Assembly: GCF_000384315.1 (NCBI RefSeq)
Contig: NZ_ARVW01000001.1
Span: 8,415,001-8,479,000 of the forward strand
From: Amycolatopsis nigrescens CSC17Ta-90
GTDB taxonomy: Bacteria; Actinomycetota; Actinomycetes; Mycobacteriales; Pseudonocardiaceae
Direction of reading: 5' to 3'
DNA: 64,000 nucleotides
A program made the translations under genes and the position numbers. How positions within the stretch are numbered: position 1 is the stretch's first letter; every line of letters starts with the position of its first letter. The notes below the pieces were generated by a model. It was not told the origin of the DNA and made no database searches. It saw only the letters and a list, made by a program, of their open reading frames with translations. This document shows positions 54,079 to 62,352 of this stretch, in pieces.

Positions 54079-55938
54079 TCAGACGTCGACGCGGACTCCG
54101 TACAGGTCCAGCCACAGGTTCAGCTGGAACAGCATCTCCACATGCGTACGGGCCACCCAGCCTCGCGGCCCCGCCACCAGCGAGGCCGGGTCGTCGATCA
54201 CCCGCCGCGCCGCGGCGACGTCCACCAGCGGGGCCACCGGGGCGTTGCGGTCGGCGACCAGCTCGGCCAGCTCGGCGCAGATCGCCTTGGCGTAGGATTC
54301 GTCCTGCGGCACCGGGTACGGCGACTTTCGGCGCTCCAGAATGGACTCCGGCAGGACGTCCTTCAGCGCGGCGCGCAGCAGGCTCTTCTCCCTGCCGTCG
54401 AAGGTCTTCGCCGACCACGGCGCGTTGAACACGTACTGCACGAGCCGGTGGTCGCAGTAGGGCAGCCGGAACTCCAGCCCGACCGACTGCGCGATCGACT
54501 CGCCGTGCGGCAGCAGGGTCTCCAGCCAGTTCGTCACGTTCAGGTACCAGACCTCGCGCATCCGGCGGTCGTGCTCGGACTCGCCGGCCAGCTTCGGCAC
54601 CCGCGACATCGACTCGGCGTACCGGTCACCGCAGTAGCCGCGCATGTCCAGCTTGCCGAGCAGGCCGGCGTCCACCAGGTCGGTGCCCATCCCGTGCTGC
54701 CCGCCACCCCAGTGCGCCATCGCGACCCACGGGAAAGTCGGCGCCTTGAGCAGCGGTTCCATCGACATCCACATGGTGCCGCCGAAGACCCCGTCCGCGG
54801 CGTCCCCGAGCATGGCCACCGGGGTGCGCTCGCGGATGGCCCGGCAGAGCACGTAGAGCGAGGTGTTCATATTGCCCAACGGGCTGGGCACGTCCTTGGC
54901 ACGCAAGGAGTTCACCTTGACCACCGGGTCGAGCAGGTCGGCCGTGCTGAGCACGATGTCGGTGTGCTCGGCGCCGACCTTCTGCACCAGCTCCTGGACG
55001 AACGGGCCGTCCTCGGTGCCCCACACCTCGTCCGCTTCGAACTCGCCCTCCTTGGCGAAGGCGACGGTGTAGGTGTGCAGCGGGCCGTCGCCGCGCTTGG
55101 CCAGCACGTTCGCGGCCAGCGCGGTGAGCCCGCTGGAGTCGAGACCGCCGGAGAGCATCATGCTCGGCTGGACGTCCGCGCCGAGCTGCGCGGTCAGCGA
55201 GTCGTCGATCAGCTCGCGCACGGTGCTGATCGTGGTGTCCAGGTCGTCGGTGTGCTCGGTCGCTTCGAGCGCCCAGTACTGGTGCTCGCGGAAGCCGTCG
55301 CGGTGCACCCGCAGGAAGTGCCCGGGGCGCACCTGGTGCATGCCGCGGAACACGCCGTGCCCCGGGGTGCCGGCGTAGGACAGGATCTCGCGCAGGCCGT
55401 CGAGGTCCACCACCGAGTCCACCAGCGGGTTGGCCAGTATCGCCTTGCGCTCGGAGCCGAACACCATGCCCCGTGCGGTCGGGTGGTAGAACAGCGGCTT
55501 GTTGCCGATCCGGTCGCGGATCAGGGTGAGCGTTTCGTCGCGCGCGTCCCAGACCGAGATGCCGTACGCGCCGGCCAGGTGCACCGCGCAGTCCGCGCCC
55601 CATTCCAGGTAGGCGCACAGGACCACCTCCACCGGCGACTCCCCGCGGAAGTGGTGCCCGGCCGCCTTCAGCTCGGCGCGCAGCGCGGCGGCGTTGTAGA
55701 TCTCACCGGTCAGCCCGGCCACCGCGATGGTGCGGCCACCCTCGGCCAGTACGAACGGCTGCGCCGTGTGCTCGGCGTCCAGCCGCAGCGCCCGGTGGCC
55801 GAGCACGGCGTTCGGCGAGACCCAGACGTCCTCCGCGTCCGGTCCGCGGCAGGCCATGGTCGCGGTCATCGCCCGCACCGTGGCCTGTTCCCGCGAAAGG
55901 TCCCGTTGATAGTCGACCCAACCGGCGATACCGGACAT
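54079..55938 (-). CDS. AsnB-like amidotransferase/amide synthetase with Ser at the glutaminase Cys2 position
   Basis: This 619-residue protein starts at the ATG at 55938 (GGAGGGTCGCGCC before it). Its N-terminus is MSGIAGWVDY; class II glutamine amidotransferases begin MCGI, where Cys2 is the nucleophile, and here the codon is TCC (Ser). The rest of the glutaminase fold is intact (RGPDAEDVW, LGHRALRLD, GEIYNAAALR, GTPGHGVFRG-like). The synthetase half has the ATP PP-loop MLSGGLDSSGL (261-271). Relatives in aromatic PKS clusters form the amide of tetracyclines (OxyD) or ligate amino acids (pradimicin). With Ser2 it is probably ammonia- or amine-using, as beta-lactam synthetase is. Last gene of the operon; function inferred. 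Confidence 0.88.
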   Translation of the reverse strand: MSGIAGWVDYQRDLSREQATVRAMTATMACRGPDAEDVWVSPNAVLGHRALRLDAEHTAQPFVLAEGGRTIAVAGLTGEIYNAAALRAELKAAGHHFRGESPVEVVLCAYLEWGADCAVHLAGAYGISVWDARDETLTLIRDRIGNKPLFYHPTARGMVFGSERKAILANPLVDSVVDLDGLREILSYAGTPGHGVFRGMHQVRPGHFLRVHRDGFREHQYWALEATEHTDDLDTTISTVRELIDDSLTAQLGADVQPSMMLSGGLDSSGLTALAANVLAKRGDGPLHTYTVAFAKEGEFEADEVWGTEDGPFVQELVQKVGAEHTDIVLSTADLLDPVVKVNSLRAKDVPSPLGNMNTSLYVLCRAIRERTPVAMLGDAADGVFGGTMWMSMEPLLKAPTFPWVAMAHWGGGQHGMGTDLVDAGLLGKLDMRGYCGDRYAESMSRVPKLAGESEHDRRMREVWYLNVTNWLETLLPHGESIAQSVGLEFRLPYCDHRLVQYVFNAPWSAKTFDGREKSLLRAALKDVLPESILERRKSPYPVPQDESYAKAICAELAELVADRNAPVAPLVDVAAARRVIDDPASLVAGPRGWVARTHVEMLFQLNLWLDLYGVRVDV

Positions 55939-55991
55939 GGCGCGACCCTCCATTCGTCTCGTGCGTACGGCCGCGGCGGGCGCCACGGCCG

Positions 55992-56019
55992 GGAAGATCC
56001 AGGAAGATCCGGGAAGATC
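55992..56019. repeat. Three tandem 10-bp repeats between the KASIII-like and AsnB-like genes
   Basis: GGAAGATC occurs three times at exact 10-base spacing (55992, 56002, 56012), one helical turn. The block lies 54-81 bases upstream of the amide-synthetase start and its last copy overlaps the stop codon of the KASIII-like gene. A regulator-binding site for an internal promoter is possible. Confidence 0.55.
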
Positions 56020-57073
56020 ACTGTGGCGGGACCGTTTCGTCCACCGGCACGCTTTCCGGGCGGCGCAGCATCTCCACCACGGCGCAGGACCAGGTGAACC
56101 CGGCGCCCACGCTGACCAGCAGGCACCGCTGCCCCGGCAGCAGCGCGCCGGAGTCGGCGAGGTGGCCGAACCCGGCGATCTGGTCGCCCGCGCCGAGATG
56201 GCCGACCCGGTGGCCCCAGGACCAGGTGGTCCGGTCGAGGTCGACCTCGAACTTGCGCAGGAACTGTTCGTCCAGCCGCGGCTTGCCCAGGTTCGGCAGC
56301 ACGAACCAGTCGATTTCGCCGAGTTCCAGGCCCGCGTCGGACAGGGCCTGCTTCACCGCCGCGCGCTGACCAGCCTCGAACCGGTCGAGCACGGTGTCCA
56401 GGCCGGTCTCCGAGACGAAACCGCGGCGGTGCGCGTCCACGTCCACCGGCTCACCGGAGCTGTACGGCGCGTCACCGAACCGCGCGTTCCCGCGCTGCAT
56501 CCGTTCCAGGCTCGGGTCGGAGACCGTGGCCAGGCTGCGCAGCCGCGCGAAACCGTCGCGTGTGGACAGTACGGCCGCGGTGCCGCCGTCGGCGAGCACG
56601 GTGCCGGGATCGCTGCGCCAGCGATCGATCCCCGGCGCGCAGAACCGGTCCCCGGTGGTCACCAGTGCCTGGTTGTGCGCGGGGTCGGCCAGCAGGTACC
56701 CGGCCGCGAGCTCGAGCGCGGCAAGCCCGCCGTTGGACATCTGCGCGACCTCGATCGCGGGGCAGGCGTTGCCCACCGCCACCCGCTGAATGTACGAGGC
56801 TGGCGTCCACAGGTCGTGGCCCTGGTAGTAGATGCTCGCGTGCAGGATCAGGTCGATCTCGTCCGGCTGGCTGCCGGCCTGGCGCAACGCGATCCGCGCC
56901 GCCCGCGCGGCCAGCTCCGGCGCTGACTCGTGCTCGGAGACGCACACCGACTCGATCCTGGTCCGCCAGATGGTCCGGCGATCGCAGAGCCCGGCGCGCT
57001 CGGCCTCCTCGATCGTCATCGCCGGTGGCAGCCTGCGGCCGGTGCCCGCGATGTACACGTTCGGCAGCCTCAT
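56018..57073 (-). CDS. KASIII-like acyltransferase with Ser in place of active-site Cys (DpsC/ChlB3 family)
   Basis: This 351-residue protein starts at the ATG at 57073 with AAAGGAACCC upstream. The FabH fold is clear (NVYIAGTGRRLPP, IDLILHASIYYQGHDLWTP), but the active-site loop reads EVAQMSNGGLAAL, with Ser113 where FabH has Cys112. The late loop WGHRVGHLGAGDQIAGF is the GHLGAGDQ signature of the DpsC, AknE2 and ChlB3 group. These do not extend chains but choose or transfer the starter acyl group to a type II PKS or tailor a product. Inferred role: move the 2-methylbutyryl group from the type I PKS ACP to the type II PKS. Third gene from the operon's end. Confidence 0.9.
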   Translation of the reverse strand: MRLPNVYIAGTGRRLPPAMTIEEAERAGLCDRRTIWRTRIESVCVSEHESAPELAARAARIALRQAGSQPDEIDLILHASIYYQGHDLWTPASYIQRVAVGNACPAIEVAQMSNGGLAALELAAGYLLADPAHNQALVTTGDRFCAPGIDRWRSDPGTVLADGGTAAVLSTRDGFARLRSLATVSDPSLERMQRGNARFGDAPYSSGEPVDVDAHRRGFVSETGLDTVLDRFEAGQRAAVKQALSDAGLELGEIDWFVLPNLGKPRLDEQFLRKFEVDLDRTTWSWGHRVGHLGAGDQIAGFGHLADSGALLPGQRCLLVSVGAGFTWSCAVVEMLRRPESVPVDETVPPQ

Positions 57074-57104
57074 GGGTTCCTTTCGACAGCTACTCGAACG
57101 CGTG

Positions 57105-57881
57105 TCAGCCGACGGCCACCGGCGCCGCACCACCGGTCAGCGCGTGCACCAGCGCCAGCGACGTCATCGACCCGCCACGGCGGAACTCGTCGAGCCGCCG
57201 CCGGTTCTCCACGTGCTCCGAGCTGAGCTCGAAGGCGCGGAAGCTGGTCGCGTCGGTCCACTCGCTCACCACGTAGTAGACGGCCTCCTCGTCGGTGCTC
57301 TTCATCAGCCACTGGCCCTGGTTGGCCGGTTCACGGCCGATCCGCTCGGCGATCGAGAGCCAGGTCTGCTCGAACCGCTCCTCGGTGCCGGGATGCACGT
57401 CGAACCGCAGCAGCACCCGGAACGGGCGCGACCTCCCGGCCGCCGTCTCGATCTGCTTCTTGATGTGCGCCAGTTGCAGGGGCACGGTCTTCTGCAGCAA
57501 CGCGACCATGGCGTTGTCGTCGTAGGGCATCGCGTCGCTGACGTGGAACTCGTGCACCCAGCGCAGTTCGACACCGCCGGCGGTCTCCACGTACTGCCAG
57601 GAAATGTCCATGAAGTCGAAGGCGTGCCCGTCGAGCTGACGCATCCGCGCGGTCCGTTTCGCGGGGTCGACCGCCCGTTCGGCGGCCCAGCCGTGGCTGC
57701 TGCCCCGCTCGTCCGGGCGCATGGTGACCCGGAACCGCGTGGTGTCGCCCTCGGCACCGAGGATCTCGGTGGCGGCGTAGTCGTTGAACAGCTCCGGCCA
57801 GGACGCGACGTCGTTCGTCATGTCCCACACCAGGTCCATCGGGGCGTCGATGACGATCGACGCGTGGTTGCAAGCGGCCAA
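57105..57881 (-). CDS. Polyketide aromatase/cyclase (SRPBCC) fused to an ABM-like monooxygenase domain
   Basis: This 258-residue protein has a TTG start at 57881 with GAGAGG 9 bases upstream. Residues 1 to about 150 are an SRPBCC polyketide aromatase/cyclase of the TcmN-N/WhiE-ORFVI type (NHASIVIDAPMDLVWDMTND and SWPELFNDYAATEIL). Residues about 158-250 (FRVLLRFDVHPGTEERFEQT, YYVVSEWTDATSFRAFELS) form an antibiotic-biosynthesis monooxygenase (ABM) ferredoxin-like fold. First-ring cyclisation and an anthrone-type oxygenation may thus be done by one chain. The ABM domain is sometimes a separate gene in pentangular clusters. It sits between the ACP and KASIII-like genes. Confidence 0.88.
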   Translation of the reverse strand: MAACNHASIVIDAPMDLVWDMTNDVASWPELFNDYAATEILGAEGDTTRFRVTMRPDERGSSHGWAAERAVDPAKRTARMRQLDGHAFDFMDISWQYVETAGGVELRWVHEFHVSDAMPYDDNAMVALLQKTVPLQLAHIKKQIETAAGRSRPFRVLLRFDVHPGTEERFEQTWLSIAERIGREPANQGQWLMKSTDEEAVYYVVSEWTDATSFRAFELSSEHVENRRRLDEFRRGGSMTSLALVHALTGGAAPVAVG

Positions 57882-57917
57882 GGGTCCAACCTCTCTGCTC
57901 TCGGGTGCGCGGTGGAA

Positions 57918-57963
57918 CCGGCGCGGCCCGACCCCATGGGGTTGAAAGGCCGGACCGCGCCGG
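57918..57963 (-). promoter_or_regulatory. Hairpin between the ACP and aromatase genes
   Basis: CCGGCGCGG (57918-57926) pairs with CCGCGCCGG (57955-57963), with near-complementary bases inside around a loop. It lies in the unusually long 97-base gap between two operon genes and may dampen read-through or protect the upstream mRNA. Confidence 0.45.
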
Positions 57964-57978
57964 AGTCGCGGGGACGGC

Positions 57979-58236
57979 TCAGACGGCCGTGCTCAGCTGC
58001 CGGTTGACGTAGTCGATGGTGTCCCTCGGCGTTTCCATGTCGCCGACGGCGCCGTCCGGTACCGAGACCGCCAGCTCCTTCTCGATCTTGTTGGCCACTT
58101 CGAGCACGGCCAGCGAGTCGTAGCCGAGGTCGGTGAACGGCACGTCCAGGATGTCGCCGTCGAGGTCGACCGAGTCGTCGACGCCGACCGTCGCCCTGAT
58201 GATCCGGCGCAGGTCGTCGGTGGTGAATTCAGCCAT
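57979..58236 (-). CDS. Type II PKS acyl carrier protein
   Basis: This 85-residue protein starts at the ATG at 58236 with AGGAGGACAAG upstream. The phosphopantetheine site is FTDLGYDSLAVLEV (Ser41). Length and charge are those of type II PKS ACPs. It carries the poly-beta-keto chain between KS-alpha/KS-beta, cyclases and oxygenases. It lies in its normal place after KS-alpha and KS-beta. Confidence 0.96.
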   Translation of the reverse strand: MAEFTTDDLRRIIRATVGVDDSVDLDGDILDVPFTDLGYDSLAVLEVANKIEKELAVSVPDGAVGDMETPRDTIDYVNRQLSTAV

Positions 58237-58269
58237 CTTGTCCTCCTGTTTCACGGGCTGCTTTACGAG

Positions 58270-59502
58270 CTACCGTTCGGATGCGGCGCGCACGACGAGC
58301 GCCGAGTTGAAGCCGCCGTACCCACGGCCGAGCACGAGCGCGGTGCGCACCGATGCCTTCCGGGGACGGCCGCGGACCAGGTCGAGCTCGCAGCCCGGCG
58401 CGAGATCGGTGACGTTGACCGTCGGCGGGATGACACCGTCCCGGATGGACAGCAGCGCACCGGCGGTGTCCAGCGCACCGGCGCCGGCGTAGATCCGCCC
58501 GGTCATCGTCTTCGGCGCGGTGACCGGCACCCCGGCCGGACCGAAGATGGCGGTGATCGCCCGCGCCTCGGCCAGGTCCAGCTCCGGCACCCCGGCCGCG
58601 TCGGCGAACACCACGTCCACGTCCGCGGCGGTGATGCCGGCGTCGGCCATCGCGCGCTCCGCCGCGGCCTGCAGCGTCGGCGCACGGCCGGTCCCTGGAC
58701 GCGGATCGAAAGTGGCCGCGTAACCGGCGATCTCCCCGTAACACTGCGGCGCACCCCGTTCGGCGGCCAGCTCGGCGTCCTCGATCACCAGGATCGCGCC
58801 GCCCTCGCCCGGCACGTAACCGCAGGCGTCCGGGGAGAACGGCAGGTACGCGTTCGCCGGATCCTCACGGCCGCTGAGCAGCCCGGTCGGGATCTGGGCG
58901 ACGATCCCGGCCGGTGACATCGCCGACTCGGTCCCGCCGACCAGCGCCATCCGATGCTGCTGACGCAGTACCCGCCTGCCCTGCCCGATCGCGTCCAGCC
59001 CACCGGCCTGCTCCGAGACCACCACCCCGCAGTGCCCGCGCAGCTTGTGCCGGATGGACAGCTGACCGGTGGTGGCGGCGAAGAACCAGGCGATGGACAT
59101 GTACGCGCTGACGTGGTCGGGCCCCTGGCTCCACAGGTTCTCCAGCTCCCGCTGCCCGAACTCCACCCCGCCGGTCGCGTTCGCGGTGATCACGCCCAGC
59201 TCGTACTCGGGCAGCCCGGCGGGGTCGATCTTCGCGTCGGCGAGCGCCCGGTCGGCGGCCACGAAGGCGAGATGGCTCATCATCGAGGTCTCGAACAGCA
59301 GCCTGCTCGACACGTGGTCGCTGGGTTCGAAGGTGTTCAGCTCACCGGCGAGCGTGACCGGGTAGCCCGAGCAGTCGAACCGCTGGATGCGGTCGATGCC
59401 GCTCTTTCCGTCCAAAGTGGCGGCCCAGTAGTCCTCGGCCCCGATCCCGTTCGGCGCCATCACGCCGAGTCCGGTCACAATCGTTTTGGCGGTCCCGCTC
59501 AT
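58270..59502 (-). CDS. Type II PKS ketosynthase beta subunit (chain length factor)
   Basis: This 410-residue protein starts at the ATG at 59502, overlapping the KS-alpha TGA (ATGA coupling). It is KAS-like ([14 protein letters not shown]) but the active-site loop is [13 protein letters not shown] with Gln165 for Cys, the hallmark of the chain length factor. It pairs with KS-alpha and sets the number of malonyl extensions and the shape of the tunnel. Chain length is not readable from sequence by eye; homology to spore-pigment and pentangular CLFs would imply a long chain. Confidence 0.96.
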   Translation of the reverse strand: MSGTAKTIVTGLGVMAPNGIGAEDYWAATLDGKSGIDRIQRFDCSGYPVTLAGELNTFEPSDHVSSRLLFETSMMSHLAFVAADRALADAKIDPAGLPEYELGVITANATGGVEFGQRELENLWSQGPDHVSAYMSIAWFFAATTGQLSIRHKLRGHCGVVVSEQAGGLDAIGQGRRVLRQQHRMALVGGTESAMSPAGIVAQIPTGLLSGREDPANAYLPFSPDACGYVPGEGGAILVIEDAELAAERGAPQCYGEIAGYAATFDPRPGTGRAPTLQAAAERAMADAGITAADVDVVFADAAGVPELDLAEARAITAIFGPAGVPVTAPKTMTGRIYAGAGALDTAGALLSIRDGVIPPTVNVTDLAPGCELDLVRGRPRKASVRTALVLGRGYGGFNSALVVRAASER

Positions 59503-60770
59503 GCGCGCACCGCCTCGGGCCCGGCGACCACGATGGCGCTCTGGAAACCACCGAAACCGCTGCCGACCGAGAGCACCACGTCGGTCTTGTGCTCGCGCGC
59601 GGTCAGCGGCACGTAGTCGAGGTCGCATTCGGGGTCCTTGGTACGCAGGTTCGCGGTCGGCGGGACGACGTTGTTCTCGATCGCCAGCGCACAGGCGGCG
59701 ACCTCGATCGAGCCGATCGCCCCGAGCGAATGCCCCACCATGGACTTGATCGAGCTCATCGGCACCTGGTAGGCGTGCTCCCCGAGGCTGCGTTTCACCG
59801 CGGCCGTCTCGTGCCGGTCGTTCTGCTTGGTCCCGGAGCCGTGCGCGTTGACGTAGTCGATGTCGGTGGCGTTGAAGCCGCCCTGGTCCATCGCCACCCG
59901 GATCGCCTCGGCCATCTCCCGGCCGTCCGGCTTCAGCCCGGTCATGTGGTAGCCGTTCGCGCGGGTGGCGTAACCGGCGATTTCGCAGTAGATGTGCGCA
60001 CCCCGCTTGCGGGCCGCCTCGGCGTCCTCCAGTACGAACATGGCCGCGCCTTCGCCGAGGACGAGGCCGCGACGCTCACCGTCGAACGGGCGGCAGGCCG
60101 ACGCCGGGTCGTCGTTGAAGGTGGAGGTCGCCTTGATCGCGTCGAAACAGGCCACCGTGATCGGCGAGAGCGGGGCGTCGGTCGAGCCGGCGATGACCAC
60201 GTCGGCGCTGCCGTCGGCGAGCAGGCCGGCGGCATAACCGAGCGCGTCGATCCCCGAGGTGCAGCCCGACGAGACCACCGAGGTGGGGCCTTCCGCCCCG
60301 GTGTCCCAGGCGATCTCGCGGGCCAGCGAGCTCGGCGCGAAGTAGTCGTACAGATGCGGCACGGCGTACTCGTGGTCGACGACCCATTTCCGGCCGCCGT
60401 CACTGACCACTGTGTACTCCTTCTCCAGCCCCATGGTGCAGCCGACCGCGTTGCCGACGGTCACCGCGGTGCGTCCCGGCTCCACGTCCGGGATGCTGAG
60501 GCCGCTGTCCGCGACGGCCTCGCGGGTGGCGACCACGGCCAGCTGCGCGCCGCGGTCCATCCGCCGGACCTCCTGCGGGGTCAGGCCGTGCGCGACCGGG
60601 TCGAAGTCGCATTCGGCGGCCACCTGGGAACGGAACTCGGTGGGGTCGAAGAAGGTGATCCGCCGCATCGCGGCCCGGCCGCTGGTCAGCCGGTCCCAGA
60701 AGGCCTTGCGCCCGATGCCTCCCGGGGCGACCACCCCGATGCCGGTGATCGCGACTCGTCGCTTGTTCAC
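59499..60770 (-). CDS. Type II PKS ketosynthase alpha subunit
   Basis: This 423-residue protein has a GTG start at 60770 with GGAGCTTGCC before it, and a 4-base GTGA overlap with the cupin gene. The active site is [17 protein letters not shown] (Cys170), with His310 in VNAHGSGT and His347 in [11 protein letters not shown]; all catalytic residues are present. It condenses malonyl units on the ACP in a heterodimer with KS-beta. Gene order cyclase, cupin, KS-alpha, KS-beta, ACP, aromatase is related to whiE (spore pigment) and to pentangular polyphenol clusters. Confidence 0.97.
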   Translation of the reverse strand: MNKRRVAITGIGVVAPGGIGRKAFWDRLTSGRAAMRRITFFDPTEFRSQVAAECDFDPVAHGLTPQEVRRMDRGAQLAVVATREAVADSGLSIPDVEPGRTAVTVGNAVGCTMGLEKEYTVVSDGGRKWVVDHEYAVPHLYDYFAPSSLAREIAWDTGAEGPTSVVSSGCTSGIDALGYAAGLLADGSADVVIAGSTDAPLSPITVACFDAIKATSTFNDDPASACRPFDGERRGLVLGEGAAMFVLEDAEAARKRGAHIYCEIAGYATRANGYHMTGLKPDGREMAEAIRVAMDQGGFNATDIDYVNAHGSGTKQNDRHETAAVKRSLGEHAYQVPMSSIKSMVGHSLGAIGSIEVAACALAIENNVVPPTANLRTKDPECDLDYVPLTAREHKTDVVLSVGSGFGGFQSAIVVAGPEAVRA

Positions 60771-61195
60771 GGCAAGCTCCCGACCTCGGGCAGCTGCTCG
60801 CCGGCCCGGTCCGCGCGCTCTTCGGTGTCCACATGGCCCAACTCCGGCCGGGGCGCCAGCGGGCTGAGCTGGAAGACCAGCCTGGCCGGCTCGGCCCCCT
60901 TGTTCTCCATCCGGTGCTTGGCGCCGATCGGCACCATCAGCGCGTCCTCGGGGTTGAGTTGGATCAGTTCGGCGCCGACCTGCATGGTGACGCTGCCGCT
61001 GACCACGTAGACGAACTCCTCGGAGTACGGGTGGTAGTGCTCGGCCACGTAGTCCCCCGGTTCCAGGGTCACCACCCCGCCGAAGCCCGAGGTGGACTGC
61101 ACGGTCTTGGGGCTGAGCAGCACGCGGACGTCTCCCCCGCGCCGCCGGTTGGGCGGCACGTCGCCCACCGTGATCTTCGCTGCCGTGGTGGTCAC
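60767..61195 (-). CDS. Cupin-type polyketide cyclase (WhiE-ORFII-like)
   Basis: This 142-residue protein starts at the GTG at 61195 with AAAGGAGACAGTC upstream. A single cupin barrel has the metal-site residues [17 protein letters not shown] (His, His, Glu) and IGAKHRMEN (His). It matches WhiE-ORFII/PdmL-type proteins that assist ring closure in spore pigment and pentangular pathways. It is translationally coupled with KS-alpha. The C-terminal tail ([20 protein letters not shown]) is an unstructured extension. Confidence 0.9.
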   Translation of the reverse strand: MTTTAAKITVGDVPPNRRRGGDVRVLLSPKTVQSTSGFGGVVTLEPGDYVAEHYHPYSEEFVYVVSGSVTMQVGAELIQLNPEDALMVPIGAKHRMENKGAEPARLVFQLSPLAPRPELGHVDTEERADRAGEQLPEVGSLP

Positions 61196-61215
61196 GACTG
61201 TCTCCTTTCGGCGGG

Positions 61216-61545
61216 TCACTTGTCCTCCGGCGTCCACGAGTAGAAAACCTCTGCCATGGCGTCCTTCGGTTCCTTCCAGTTCGGATCGAAGGGCGTCATG
61301 TACTCCGCCAGCTTGTGGTGGATGTCCTGGAAGAGCGGATGGCTGCGCGCGCGGTAGAGCGGCTCGGTGATGTCCTTCTCCGCTTCCACGAGCTGGAAGT
61401 ACAGCCCGTGGAAGCGGAAGAGGGTCCGCCGGTCGACGCCGATCATGTGCGGCAGCTCGGTCGCGTCCGACTCGGCCCACACGTCGCGGACTCGCTCGGT
61501 ATCCTCCGGATTCATCCTGGCAACGATTAGCGTCCGGTGCACCAC
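61216..61545 (-). CDS. TcmI-type polyketide cyclase (WhiE-ORFVII-like)
   Basis: This 109-residue protein uses tandem GTG codons; 61545 is chosen with GAGAGG 9 bases upstream (61542 is the alternative). It begins [19 protein letters not shown] and has [33 protein letters not shown] and [16 protein letters not shown], closely parallel to TcmI of tetracenomycin and to WhiE-ORFVII. This ferredoxin-like cyclase closes the later rings. It is the first gene of the type II PKS operon; about 800 bases upstream separate it from the divergent SARP gene. Confidence 0.92.
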   Translation of the reverse strand: MVHRTLIVARMNPEDTERVRDVWAESDATELPHMIGVDRRTLFRFHGLYFQLVEAEKDITEPLYRARSHPLFQDIHHKLAEYMTPFDPNWKEPKDAMAEVFYSWTPEDK

Positions 61546-62352
61546 GACATATTTCCTCTCCGCACCCCGTTCGGCCGGGCACATTTCGAATAGCGCCGCT
61601 CGCGCCTCTTGCCTGGACTCGACTGGTCTGAACTGGCCCGGACTGGCACTGCGGCGTTGCTGGCGGGAACTCTGGCACCCGGCACTCGCGAGGCGATAAA
61701 GCCGGGATAGTGCGCTACTGGACCGCAATCCGAGAGTTCTCCGACGTGCCAAGGATCGACGGCGCGGAGCACGATTCAGTCACGGCGGCGGTCGCAGGCG
61801 CATACAGCCCGTGATCAACAGAGTGAGCGGCTACCACGGTCGCGAATAAGTCTCACAATGACCTCGATGCGTGCTCGCGGTCGGTGTCCGTTCGGCGACC
61901 GGATGCGACACCGACAAGAGAACCGTTATGGCGGAACCAAAAGCGCGCATCCGGGCTAATGCCTTTTCAGCCGGGCGTGACACTTCACTGCTTGCCGTCC
62001 CATCCACAGTGCTCACCCGAAGACGCGAGCCAGCCAGGGGTGCGGCGCGCATTACCGCACCACCACGGAGTTATAACACTTCGTACGGCACCGACCACTT
62101 AGGATCATCCACCTCCACCTACCCGCCGGTAGGCAGACCGGGAGTTTATTAGCCGTCGCCTTGATTAGCGCTCCAGCATAATTCGAGTCGTATCGCTACG
62201 TGAGGAGATAGTCGACAAAGCCCGACAAACCGCCATACGATGCGCTACGCTGCCATGCACTGGGGGAGGGTTGGCTTGAATCTTGCTCAACACCTCCGCA
62301 AAGCTGGTCGACGGAGTTCGAACGCTTGGCGTTCGAGGGAAGTGGTTGCGCA
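61546..62352. promoter_or_regulatory. 807-base divergent region between the PKS operon and the SARP gene
   Basis: No convincing gene is present; open frames here (for example 61871-62152) lack a family match and a ribosome site. The part from about 62050 to 62270 is clearly richer in A and T than its surroundings. It must hold the PKS operon promoter and the SARP promoter. Candidate sites: direct repeats CGACAAA at 62213 and 62223 and the hairpin at 62318-62336. Confidence 0.6.
62318..62336 (+). promoter_or_regulatory. Hairpin overlapping the SARP ribosome site
   Basis: TCGAACGC (62318-62325) and GCGTTCGA (62329-62336) are perfectly complementary around TTG. The 3' arm overlaps the first two bases of the ribosome site GAGGGAAG (62335-62342), which precedes the ATG at 62353. 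It could be a protein operator or a hairpin that limits translation of the regulator. Confidence 0.55.

Noticed and set aside
54079..55938. Housekeeping glutamine-dependent asparagine synthetase
   Set aside because: Cys2 is missing, and the gene is the last member of a type II PKS operon, so a tailoring role is more likely.
61871..62152. 93-codon plus-strand open frame in the SARP/PKS divergent region
   Set aside because: No ribosome site, no recognisable fold and a composition unlike the neighbouring genes; treated as regulatory DNA.
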